From Neobacillus sp. WH10 (GTDB lineage Bacteria > Bacillota > Bacilli > Bacillales > Cytobacillaceae): a stretch of 64,000 nt of DNA. The notes below the pieces were generated by a model that had not been told where the DNA came from, did no database searches, and saw only the letters and a program-made list of their open reading frames with translations. The translations under genes and the position numbers were made by a program. Shown piece after piece: positions 15,950 through 24,215 of the stretch (position 1 is its first letter; the number at the start of each line of letters is the position of its first letter). The stretch spans positions 1,860,001-1,924,000 of the forward strand of contig NZ_CP126110.1 of assembly GCF_030123405.1 (NCBI RefSeq), written 5' to 3'.

Positions 15950-17584
15950 ATGGAGATTTTAAATCTCTCACTACCAGCAACCAATCGGTTTGCATCGAAT
16001 TATTTGGAACAATCTGCTGCTATCCAGCCTTTTTTTCATTATCAGTTTAATGATTTACACGAAGATACGAAAAGAATAGCTGAATTAACCAACAGACCGT
16101 TTCCCCGCATGGAGGTTGCTGCACATATTGAGGGCTTTATGGAGCAATATACATCTTCAGAAGCTGTAAAGAAGTCGATAAATAAACTGAAAAAAAATAA
16201 TAGCCTTGTGGTTATTGGTGGTCAACAGGCAGGGATCCTGACAGGACCCCTTTATTCTATACATAAAGTCATTTCAATTATAAAATTAGCGGAACAAAAA
16301 GAAAGACAGCTGGGGGTTCCTGTAATACCTGTTTTTTGGATTGCTGGAGAGGACCACGATTACCAAGAAGTGAATCACGTGTATGTACCTGTTAAACATA
16401 GGATAGATAAATGGACCTATCCGGAAAAAGTTCACCAAAAGAAAATGGTTTCCGATATTCAGTTGAACAAAGATATTTGTCTGTCATGGGTAGAGAATTT
16501 AATTAAGAATTTTGGAGAAACAGAATTTACGAATAATCTTTTAGAATTTGCTGAAGCTATTATTTCAAAGTCAACAACTTTTGTTGATTTCTTTGCTAAC
16601 ATAATAATGGAACTTTTCAAGGATTATGGGCTTTTAATTGTAGATTCTGGGAACAGGGATTTCCGCAAGCTACAAAAAGAATTTTTCAAAGAGCAGATTG
16701 TTCACCATGATGCCATAACCTTCTCGTTATTAGAACAACAAAAGCAAATAGAGCAAGAGGGTTTTCCAATTACCATTGAAGCAAGTGAGAAAGCAGCAAA
16801 TCTTTTCTATTATGATCAAAGGGTAAATGAACGAATTTTGTTAGAATATAATTGTGAAATCGGTCGTTTCGTGGGAAAAAGTGGTGCCATTGCCTTTACT
16901 AAAGAAGAATTATTGGAGTTAGTCGATGATAACCCTGCAAAATTAAGTAATAATGTGGTGACAAGGCCCCTCATGCAGGAATGGCTTTTCCCAACAATTG
17001 CCTTTATTGCAGGACCAGGTGAAATTTCCTACTGGGCAGAGCTTAAGCTTGTATTTGAGCATTTTAATATAAAAATGCCGCCCATTGTCCCGCGCTTAAA
17101 TATTACATTCTTAGATCGTTCAATTGAAACGGATGTTTCGGAATTAAATTTAAATCTCACAGATGTTTTGAGCAATGGAACGGAGAAAGAAAGAGAAAAA
17201 TTTTTAGCCGCCATTAAAGATAAAGAATTAGCAGAGTTATTTTCAAATACAATTGAACAGTTATTAAAGCAGTATGAGCTTATTGAGGCTAAAGCAGAAC
17301 AACTTGACAGTGCTCTCTTGCCAATGCTGAGGAAAAATGAAAAATATTTACTTAAAGAGATTGGATTTATGCAATCGAAACTAGAAGAAGCAGTAAAGTT
17401 GAAACACGATGTTCTGTTAAAAAAATATTCTCGTGTGGATCTTGCTTTACGGCCTGATGGTTTTCCTCAAGAAAGAGTTTGGAATGTATTTTATTATTTA
17501 AATCAATTTGGTTTGACCTTTATGAATAAATTAATGGCGGGAACTTATGAATTTGATGGCCGCCATAAAGTTTTGAAAGTATAA
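15950..17584 (+). CDS. bshC: Bacillithiol biosynthesis cysteine-adding enzyme BshC
   Basis: BshC is the putative ligase adding cysteine to GlcN-malate, the last step of bacillithiol synthesis, the main low-molecular-weight thiol of Bacillus. The 544-residue protein has the normal length and features. The N-terminal Rossmann-like part contains VVIGGQQAGILTGPLY and FWIAGEDHDYQE (an H-like motif), and a long C-terminal coiled coil follows (about residues 385-460). ATG 15950 follows AAAGGAAG. It stands alone between the DUF3397 gene and a terminator. Confidence 0.94.
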   Translation: MEILNLSLPATNRFASNYLEQSAAIQPFFHYQFNDLHEDTKRIAELTNRPFPRMEVAAHIEGFMEQYTSSEAVKKSINKLKKNNSLVVIGGQQAGILTGPLYSIHKVISIIKLAEQKERQLGVPVIPVFWIAGEDHDYQEVNHVYVPVKHRIDKWTYPEKVHQKKMVSDIQLNKDICLSWVENLIKNFGETEFTNNLLEFAEAIISKSTTFVDFFANIIMELFKDYGLLIVDSGNRDFRKLQKEFFKEQIVHHDAITFSLLEQQKQIEQEGFPITIEASEKAANLFYYDQRVNERILLEYNCEIGRFVGKSGAIAFTKEELLELVDDNPAKLSNNVVTRPLMQEWLFPTIAFIAGPGEISYWAELKLVFEHFNIKMPPIVPRLNITFLDRSIETDVSELNLNLTDVLSNGTEKEREKFLAAIKDKELAELFSNTIEQLLKQYELIEAKAEQLDSALLPMLRKNEKYLLKEIGFMQSKLEEAVKLKHDVLLKKYSRVDLALRPDGFPQERVWNVFYYLNQFGLTFMNKLMAGTYEFDGRHKVLKV

Positions 17585-17615
17585 AAAACTTCACCTCGAT
17601 GTGGAGTTTTTTTTT
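17583..17615 (+). terminator. Terminator after bshC
   Basis: AAAAAACTTCAC pairs with GTGGAGTTTTTT (one G-U pair) around a short loop, followed by a long T run. Confidence 0.82.
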
Positions 17616-17774
17616 GCGCCGAAAAAGCGAATCACTTTCACCAGTCGGATTGAGAATATACATTTTACGATACGATTTTAGTGAAGTTTAGGATCTACTC
17701 GCTTCGCCCATATTATGTTGGTGTACTGCTCATTATAAATTTTTTTTACAAGGGTTAAAGATTGAGATTCATGC

Positions 17775-17803
17775 TTGATTTTTTCCAAAAAATTCAATGT
17801 TAA
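17775..17803 (+). promoter_or_regulatory. Candidate sigma-A promoter of the mraZ operon
   Basis: TTGATT (17775-17780) and TGTTAA (17798-17803) are separated by 17 bp. The match is moderate. Start of transcription near 17810 would place the MraZ boxes about 40-80 bp downstream. The rest of the 317-bp gap (17616-17774) is AT-rich with no other recognisable feature. Confidence 0.4.
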
Positions 17804-17846
17804 AAAAGGATTTTAAAGAAATTAGGGCGAATAGTTAAGAAATAGG

Positions 17847-17892
17847 TGGTGAAAAGTGGGGGAATGTGGTACATTTTTTATAGAAAGTGGGG
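17847..17892 (+). promoter_or_regulatory. MraZ operator: array of TGGNN boxes
   Basis: Three direct repeats TGGTG (17847), TGGGG (17857) and TGGTA (17867) are spaced exactly 10 bp apart. A fourth, TGGGG, lies at 17888, 21 bp further on and overlapping the ribosome site. MraZ is known to bind TGGGN repeats separated by 5 bases upstream of its own gene. The array therefore predicts autoregulation of the dcw operon. Confidence 0.75.
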
Positions 17893-17901
17893 GTAACGGG
17901 T

Positions 17902-18333
17902 ATGTTCATGGGTGAATACCATCACAGCATCGATAATAAAGGCCGCCTAATTGTGCCTTCCAAATTCCGTGATGAACTTGGCGACATGTTTATTATTACA
18001 CGTGGATTGGATCAATGTTTGTTTGGGTACCCAGTATCAGAATGGGGTCTTATTGAAGAGAAGCTAAAAGGCCTGCCACTGACCAAAAAAGATGCCCGTG
18101 CTTTTACCAGATTCTTCTTTTCTGGAGCAACAGAAAGTGAACTTGATAAGCAAGGAAGAATTAATGTTCCTTCACCACTATTGCAATATGCAAAATTGGA
18201 AAAAGAATGCGTAATTTTAGGTGTTTCCAATCGAATTGAAATTTGGAGTAAACAGATATGGGAGGACTATTTTACTCAGTCTGAAGATTCTTTTGCGGAA
18301 ATTGCAGAAAATATGATTGGCTTTGATATATAA
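17902..18333 (+). CDS. mraZ: Division/cell wall cluster transcriptional repressor MraZ
   Basis: MraZ binds repeated TGG boxes in front of the dcw operon and regulates it. The 143-residue protein has two AbrB-like half domains, each with a DxxGR-type core (HSIDNKGRLIVPSKF and SELDKQGRINVPS). ATG 17902 is the family start (MFMGEYHH). The frame is open back to a GTG at 17887, but that GTG is part of the ribosome site and box array. rsmH follows 62 bp downstream. Confidence 0.96.
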   Translation: MFMGEYHHSIDNKGRLIVPSKFRDELGDMFIITRGLDQCLFGYPVSEWGLIEEKLKGLPLTKKDARAFTRFFFSGATESELDKQGRINVPSPLLQYAKLEKECVILGVSNRIEIWSKQIWEDYFTQSEDSFAEIAENMIGFDI

Positions 18334-18395
18334 TGGATAAGTTATATTAATATATTTTCTGTAATAAATGTTCGATTGGAAAAGGTGGTACAAAC

Positions 18396-19328
18396 ATGTT
18401 TGAACATACAACTGTATTATTAAATGAAGCTGTTGAAGGATTAAATATTAAGTCCAATGGTATTTACGTCGATTGTACCCTGGGCGGTGCGGGACATAGT
18501 TCCCTTATTCTTACAAAACTTGGTGCAGGTGGTAAACTGTATGCATTTGACCAGGACGAAACAGCGATTGCTAATGCGAAAGAAAAATTATCCGAATTCG
18601 GAGATCGATTAGTTATTATTAAAAGCAATTTCTTGCATTTAAAGGAAGAACTTGAAAAGCGTGGGATTTATAAAGTGGATGGTGTTCTTTATGACTTGGG
18701 TGTATCCTCACCACAGCTGGATACTCCTGAAAGAGGCTTCAGCTACCATTATGATGCACCGCTGGACATGAGAATGGACAATGAAGCGGACATTTCTGCT
18801 TATGATGTCATTAATCATTGGGCATATGAAGACTTAGTCCGGATCTTTTTTCGCTATGGAGAGGAGAAATTCTCTAAACAAGTAGCAAGAAAAATAGAAG
18901 CTGCGAGAGCAGTAAAACCAGTTGAAACAACAGCTGAACTCGTTGAGTTAATTAAAGAAGCTATTCCTGCACCCGCTAGAAGAAAGGGTGGACATCCCGC
19001 CAAACGAATTTTTCAAGCCGTCAGAATTGCCGTTAATGATGAATTAGCTGTATTTGAACAATCATTGGAGCAAGCAATTGACTTGTTAAATCCAATGGGG
19101 AGAATAAGTGTCATCACTTTCCATTCTCTAGAGGACAGAATTTGTAAGGCTACCTTTAAGAAAGCAAGTGAGACCCCTAATTTACCCCCAGGTTTACCAA
19201 TCATTCCAGATGAGTATAAGCCCATTTTAAAGCTGGTCTCTCGTAAACCCATTCTTCCGTCTGAAGAAGAAGTAGAACAAAACAATCGTGCGCGATCTGC
19301 AAAGCTTCGCATTGCAGAAAAACTATAA
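18396..19328 (+). CDS. rsmH: 16S rRNA (cytosine(1402)-N(4))-methyltransferase RsmH
   Basis: RsmH (MraW) methylates C1402 of 16S rRNA. The 310-residue protein begins MFEHTTVLLNEAVEGL and has the SAM-binding motif VDCTLGGAGHS, the conserved LGVSSPQLD and GFSYHYDAPLDMRM, and ITFHSLEDR near the end. The length is normal. ATG 18396 follows AAAGGTGG. A hairpin lies between it and ftsL. Confidence 0.96.
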   Translation: MFEHTTVLLNEAVEGLNIKSNGIYVDCTLGGAGHSSLILTKLGAGGKLYAFDQDETAIANAKEKLSEFGDRLVIIKSNFLHLKEELEKRGIYKVDGVLYDLGVSSPQLDTPERGFSYHYDAPLDMRMDNEADISAYDVINHWAYEDLVRIFFRYGEEKFSKQVARKIEAARAVKPVETTAELVELIKEAIPAPARRKGGHPAKRIFQAVRIAVNDELAVFEQSLEQAIDLLNPMGRISVITFHSLEDRICKATFKKASETPNLPPGLPIIPDEYKPILKLVSRKPILPSEEEVEQNNRARSAKLRIAEKL

Positions 19329-19331
19329 GAA

Positions 19332-19358
19332 AAGCTCCAGCCCTAAAGTGCTGGAGCT
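19332..19358 (+). other. Hairpin between rsmH and ftsL
   Basis: AGCTCCAGC and GCTGGAGCT form a perfect 9-bp stem around an 8-base loop, but no T run follows (the next bases are GAACAAGAAAA). It is therefore not a classical terminator. It could stabilise or process the message just before the low-abundance division protein FtsL. Confidence 0.5.
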
Positions 19359-19390
19359 GAACAAGAAAAAACAATCTGGAGGGGAAACGG

Positions 19391-19750
19391 TTGAGTAATC
19401 TTGCCAGGAAATATTTAGAACAGCAACAAACAGAACAAAAAGTCCAAAACAAAAGTCAAGTGAAAATTAAAAAATCGTGGCTCACTCCAGGGGAAAAAAT
19501 AATTGGAATCGTATTTACTGGTTTCGTATGTTTTGGAGCAATACATCTTATTTCTAATCAATCAAAAATATATGAAGTAAACAAGGACATACAAAGAGTT
19601 GAAGCAAAGGTTAATGAACAACAAAAGGTAAATAGAGACTTACAGGTCCAAGTTAGCGAATTAAGTTCATACGAACGAATTTTTAAAAAGGCTAAGGAAA
19701 TGGGTCTTTTTATTAACGAAAATGACGTCAAGGTTGTGCAGAAGAGATGA
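19391..19750 (+). CDS. ftsL: Cell division protein FtsL
   Basis: FtsL is a small bitopic divisome protein that works with DivIC and DivIB to activate septal wall synthesis. The 119-residue product has a charged cytoplasmic N-terminus, one membrane segment (about residues 37-55, IIGIVFTGFVCFGAIHLI) and an extracytoplasmic coiled coil (about residues 60-100). It starts at TTG 19391 after GGAGGGG and overlaps pbpB by 4 bp. Confidence 0.93.
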   Translation: MSNLARKYLEQQQTEQKVQNKSQVKIKKSWLTPGEKIIGIVFTGFVCFGAIHLISNQSKIYEVNKDIQRVEAKVNEQQKVNRDLQVQVSELSSYERIFKKAKEMGLFINENDVKVVQKR

Positions 19751-21972
19751 ACAAAAAACAGCCATATATGAATGTGGGAGCAGCGATATTGTTTGTGATA
19801 TTCGGTCTGCTCTTTTTTGTCTTGATATGCAGGTATTTTTCGATTCAGATTACGGGAGAAGTCAGTGGGCAGCCACTTGCAGCGAAGGCCCAGCAAAAAT
19901 ATAGCAGGGAAGGGACTCTTCAAGCGACAAGAGGTGTCATCTTTGATCGGAAAGGTGAGGTAATTGCTGAGGATACAGCATCCTATAAACTTATTGCGAT
20001 TTTGGACAAAAAGATGACAACGAATCCTAAAAAACCGCAGCATGTTAAAGATCCCCGGAAAACTGCACAAGAACTCGCTAAGTACATTAAAATGGATGAA
20101 TCAGAGATTTATAGTATTTTAACTAACGGGATTAAGAAGGGCAAGTTCCAGGTTGAATTTGGCAAAGCGGGAAAAGATATAACGTATGACGTAAAGAAAA
20201 AAATAGAATCCTTAGAACTTCCGGGGATTACATTTTCCCGTGATACGAAACGCTTCTATCCAAATGGAATCTTTGCTTCTCATTTAGTTGGTTATGCAGA
20301 GCAAATTAAACAAAAGGATGGAACCTATAAATCTGTAGGAAAAATGGGGATCGAGAAATCTTTAAATGAAGAATTAACAGGAAAAAATGGCAAGATTAAT
20401 TATGAGAGCGATTTGTGGGGCTATATCCTTCCTGATGGAAAGGAAAAAATTACTCCGGCACAAAATGGAAATAATGTTTATTTGACAATTGACCAAAAGA
20501 TCCAAACCTTTTTGGAAGACGCAATGGATAATGTAGCGAAGCAATATAAACCGAAAAAAATTATCGGAGTTGTTGCTGACCCGAAAACAGGGGAAATCCT
20601 GGCAATGGGTCAGCGCCCGTCGTTCCAGCCGAAAACCAAAGAAGGAATTGATAAAAGCTGGCATAATGAAGCGATTGAAACATCGTTTGAACCAGGATCA
20701 ACGATGAAAATTTTCACTCTTGCCGCTGCTATAGAAGAAAAAGTATTTGACCCAAATGAATTCTATCAATCCGGGTCCTATAAGGTTACAGATAAATCTC
20801 AAGTTATCCATGATCATAATGGATCTGGTTGGGGACCGATTACTTATCTTGAAGGAGTTCAACGCTCTTCGAATGTAGCGTTCGCTAAAATTGCCAACGA
20901 AAAATTAGGTTTTGATACATTCAGAGAATATTTAACAAAGTTTGGTTTTGATAAACCGACGGGGATCGAACTTCCGGATGAAACTTCAGGGAAAATTCAA
21001 TTTACTTATCCGATTGAAAAAGTCACTACTGCCTATGGACAGGGAACAGCAATTACGCCAATTCAACAAATTCAAGCGGCTACAGCAATCGCTAATGATG
21101 GGAAAATGTTAAAGCCGCAAGTAGTTAAAGAGATTGTTAATCATGATACAGGTGAAACGATAAAGAAAGTATCTCCAGAAGTGGTGTCAACTCCGATATC
21201 GGCAGAAACTGCTAAACAAGTGCGTGACATTCTGGAAACGGTTGTCACCTCGCCTAAAGGTACTGGAGGACGTTACAAGATTGATGGTTATAGTGTAGCG
21301 GGTAAGACAGGTACTGCTAATATCCCTGGACCTAATGGAAAATATTTGTCAGGGGTTAATAATTATATGTTCTCCTTCTTAGGGATGGCGCCAAAGGACG
21401 ATCCTAAATTAATCGTTTATGTTGCAGTTCAGCAGCCTGAGCTTGAAGGTAGTGATGCAGGTCAAGGAGCTATTCCTGTCTCAGCAATTTTTAATCCTGT
21501 GATGAAAAATAGTCTGCATTATTTAAATATCCAGCCATCCGAGCTTGAAAAAGCTGAGGTAAACAAACTATCAAATCTTAAGGGACAAGCGACAGAGGAA
21601 GCTGTCAAGAATCTAAAAGAAAAGGGTTTTGAAACTGTCGTGCTCGGCAGCGGATCAAAAGTTGTTGGGCAGCTTCCAAAGGCCGGGACAACCGTTTTGG
21701 AGGGTGAGAAGGTAATAATTCAAACAGATGGTGAACTTACTGCTCCAGATATGACAGGTTGGTCACTTCGAGATGTAATGAAAATAGCTAATATTGCTGG
21801 ATTAAAATTAAATTCTAAAGGAAAAGGCTATGTAACTCAGCAAAGTATTCCACCAAACTCCATTTTACACAGTGGTGATTTCCTTATTGTCGATTTAAAA
21901 ACCCCTGAAGAACAATGGAGTAATGAATCTGGACAAACCGAGGAAGATAAAGAAGAAAAGGTGCAAGATTAA
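19747..21972 (+). CDS. pbpB: Penicillin-binding protein 2B (septal transpeptidase) with PASTA domains
   Basis: PBP 2B cross-links peptidoglycan at the division septum. The 741-residue protein has a membrane anchor (about residues 9-32), a dimerisation domain and a transpeptidase domain. The active-site serine is Ser318 in EPGSTMK (SxxK). The other motifs are RSSNVAF (SxN) and GKTGTAN (KTG). Two PASTA domains and a charged tail close the protein. ATG 19747 overlaps ftsL, so the two are coupled. A terminator follows, separating it partly from spoVD. Confidence 0.96.
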   Translation: MNKKQPYMNVGAAILFVIFGLLFFVLICRYFSIQITGEVSGQPLAAKAQQKYSREGTLQATRGVIFDRKGEVIAEDTASYKLIAILDKKMTTNPKKPQHVKDPRKTAQELAKYIKMDESEIYSILTNGIKKGKFQVEFGKAGKDITYDVKKKIESLELPGITFSRDTKRFYPNGIFASHLVGYAEQIKQKDGTYKSVGKMGIEKSLNEELTGKNGKINYESDLWGYILPDGKEKITPAQNGNNVYLTIDQKIQTFLEDAMDNVAKQYKPKKIIGVVADPKTGEILAMGQRPSFQPKTKEGIDKSWHNEAIETSFEPGSTMKIFTLAAAIEEKVFDPNEFYQSGSYKVTDKSQVIHDHNGSGWGPITYLEGVQRSSNVAFAKIANEKLGFDTFREYLTKFGFDKPTGIELPDETSGKIQFTYPIEKVTTAYGQGTAITPIQQIQAATAIANDGKMLKPQVVKEIVNHDTGETIKKVSPEVVSTPISAETAKQVRDILETVVTSPKGTGGRYKIDGYSVAGKTGTANIPGPNGKYLSGVNNYMFSFLGMAPKDDPKLIVYVAVQQPELEGSDAGQGAIPVSAIFNPVMKNSLHYLNIQPSELEKAEVNKLSNLKGQATEEAVKNLKEKGFETVVLGSGSKVVGQLPKAGTTVLEGEKVIIQTDGELTAPDMTGWSLRDVMKIANIAGLKLNSKGKGYVTQQSIPPNSILHSGDFLIVDLKTPEEQWSNESGQTEEDKEEKVQD

Positions 21973-21978
21973 TTGTTG

Positions 21979-22003
21979 ATCCCGCTTTTTAAGCGGGATT
22001 TTT
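21979..22003 (+). terminator. Terminator after pbpB
   Basis: ATCCCGCTT / AAGCGGGAT with a TTT loop is followed by TTTTT. It would end the vegetative transcript before the sporulation gene spoVD. Confidence 0.85.
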
Positions 22004-22026
22004 GCTATATTGGCCTAGTTACTCCG

Positions 22027-22055
22027 TTCTATTTGAAAAAGTACAAGCATATAAA
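22027..22055 (+). promoter_or_regulatory. Candidate sigma-E promoter of spoVD
   Basis: TTCTATT (22027-22033) and CATATAAA (22048-22055) are 14 bp apart, a partial match to the sigma-E pattern (KMATATT, N14, CATACANT). In B. subtilis spoVD is made in the mother cell under sigma-E, so position and pattern agree. Two mismatches in each element keep confidence low. Confidence 0.4.
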
Positions 22056-22102
22056 TGAACGATAATCTAGTGAATGTGTGAAAAAGGAGGATTTTTCATT
22101 GT

Positions 22103-24022
22103 ATGCGTGTTTCTAATGTAACTGTCCGTAAACGGCTAATGATTGCACTATTCGTTGGAATTCTAACCTTCTTAATTATTGATGTTCGGCTCGGATACGT
22201 CCAATTCATCTTAGGTGATATACTGACCGACCGTGCAAAGGGATTGTGGAGCCGGAATATCCCTTTTGAACCTGAACGTGGACAAATTGTAGACCGTAAT
22301 GGAATACCATTAGCAACAAATATCAGTGCTCCGACAGTTTATGTGATTCCAAGGCAAATTAAGGATCCGGCAACAACTGCGGAGAAGCTGGCAGCCGTGC
22401 TAGATATGCCAAAAGAAAAAGCATATCGAGACATTACGAAAAGCGCATCGTCTGTTCGAATAAAAGAAGGCAGGAAAATTTCTCATGAAAAGGCAAAAGA
22501 AATAAGGGCGCTTGATCTTGATGGGGTTTATATTGGTGAAGATTCCAAAAGGCACTATCCAAATCAGAGTTATCTTTCCCATGTCCTTGGTTTTACAGGG
22601 GTTGATAACCAAGGTTTGATGGGACTCGAGAAGTATTATGATAAAGAGTTAAGTGGCGAACGTGGGGCTGTCAAATTTTACGCCAATGCAAAAGGGCAAA
22701 GGATGAATAACATGGCAGATGATTATGAACATCCTGTAAACGGCCTTGATTTGAAACTAACCATTGATTCAAAAATACAAACTATTATCGAGAGGGAACT
22801 GGATATTGCTGAGGCAAAATATAATCCAGATGGTATTGTTGCGATTGCAATGAATCCCAATAATGGCGAAATATTAGGGATGTCGAGCAGGCCTACCTTT
22901 GATCCGGCAAATTTCCGTAATGTTTCGCAAGAGGTATATAACCGAAACCTTCCAGTATGGTCCACATATGAACCAGGTTCGACATTTAAAATTATTACTC
23001 TTGCTGCTGCGTTGAATGAAGGAAAAGTTAACTTGGAAAATGACCACTTTCATGATCCGGGTTCAGTTCAAGTGGCTGGTGCAAGGCTAAAATGTTGGAA
23101 AAGAGGCGGTCATGGGAGCCAATCCTTTTTGGAAGTTGTACAAAACTCCTGTAACCCGGGGTTTGTGGAATTAGGTGAGCGTTTAGGAAAAGAAAAACTT
23201 TTTAAATATATTAAGGATTTTGGATTTGGCCAGAAGACAGGAATTGATTTGCAAGGGGAAGGTACAGGGATATTATTTAATATGAACCGTGTTGGACCTG
23301 TTGAACAAGCAACAACAGCTTTTGGACAGGGGGTATCAGTCACACCAATTCAACAGGTAACGGCGGTGTCTGCTGCCATTAATGGCGGGATTCTTTATAA
23401 GCCTTTTATCGCAAAAGAGTTAATTGACCCGGTTACAAAAGAAATTGTGATGCGAAATTCTCCTGAAGAAAAAAGACGAGTTATTACTGAGGAAACATCG
23501 AAGGAAATTCGCCATGCACTTGAGAGTGTTGTTGCCCAAGGAACAGGTGGCAAGGCGTTTATTGAAGGGTATCGTGTTGGTGGTAAAACTGGAACAGCAC
23601 AAAAAGCCCAAAACGGAAGATATTTGGAAAATAATTTTATTGTTTCCTTTATTGGTTTCGCACCTGCCGATGATCCGCAGATAGTTGTTTATGTTGCTGT
23701 AGATAATCCGAAAGGTGTTCGAGCATTTGGGGGGACGATTAGCGCACCAATTGTTGGTAATATCATGAAGGACGGATTAAGTGCAATGGGGGTAGAGCCT
23801 CGAAAAGATCAAATTGAAAAGGAGATAAAATACCCTGATACTCCATTACTAAAACTCCCTGATTTTGTTGGACTAACAAAAAGTGAACTTATGGAACAGC
23901 TTATTAATTTAAGAGTCGATAGTAGTGGAGAAGGCGATGTTGTTGTAAGACAATCTCCTAAACCTGGTACAAAGGTAAAGGAAGGCTCAAAAATAAGACT
24001 TTACTTTGGAAAAGGAGATTAA
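22103..24022 (+). CDS. spoVD: Stage V sporulation protein D (spore cortex transpeptidase)
   Basis: SpoVD is the mother-cell class B PBP that works with SpoVE to make the spore cortex. The 639-residue protein has an N-terminal membrane segment (about residues 12-32). The transpeptidase domain has the active-site Ser293 in EPGSTFK, then QNSCNPG (SxN) and GKTGTAQ. One C-terminal PASTA domain follows (about residues 578-635), fewer than in PbpB. AAAGGAGG precedes ATG 22103 by 12 bases. It is a close paralogue of the gene just upstream. Confidence 0.95.
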   Translation: MRVSNVTVRKRLMIALFVGILTFLIIDVRLGYVQFILGDILTDRAKGLWSRNIPFEPERGQIVDRNGIPLATNISAPTVYVIPRQIKDPATTAEKLAAVLDMPKEKAYRDITKSASSVRIKEGRKISHEKAKEIRALDLDGVYIGEDSKRHYPNQSYLSHVLGFTGVDNQGLMGLEKYYDKELSGERGAVKFYANAKGQRMNNMADDYEHPVNGLDLKLTIDSKIQTIIERELDIAEAKYNPDGIVAIAMNPNNGEILGMSSRPTFDPANFRNVSQEVYNRNLPVWSTYEPGSTFKIITLAAALNEGKVNLENDHFHDPGSVQVAGARLKCWKRGGHGSQSFLEVVQNSCNPGFVELGERLGKEKLFKYIKDFGFGQKTGIDLQGEGTGILFNMNRVGPVEQATTAFGQGVSVTPIQQVTAVSAAINGGILYKPFIAKELIDPVTKEIVMRNSPEEKRRVITEETSKEIRHALESVVAQGTGGKAFIEGYRVGGKTGTAQKAQNGRYLENNFIVSFIGFAPADDPQIVVYVAVDNPKGVRAFGGTISAPIVGNIMKDGLSAMGVEPRKDQIEKEIKYPDTPLLKLPDFVGLTKSELMEQLINLRVDSSGEGDVVVRQSPKPGTKVKEGSKIRLYFGKGD

Positions 24023-24047
24023 CATTAAGTAGACAAAAAGAACCGAA

Positions 24048-24085
24048 AGGGCGGCCGGAATGTTTTTCCGCCGCCTAAAATTTTA
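24048..24085 (+). terminator. Weak terminator-like hairpin after spoVD
   Basis: GGCGG(C)CGGAA pairs with TTCCGCCGCC with one bulged C, followed by TAAAATTTTATTT. The T stretch is interrupted, so termination may be partial. The AT-rich 130 bp that follow, up to murE, show nothing else recognisable. Confidence 0.55.
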
Positions 24086-24215
24086 TTTAACCTATATAAC
24101 TAAATAGCAAAATAAAATAATTTAATGTAAAATAAGATGGAACTTTCGTAAGAAGTTATTTTTAGGTGAAAACTGGTAAATGGATATGTAAGGTAATGAG
24201 AGGATTTGAGAGAAA

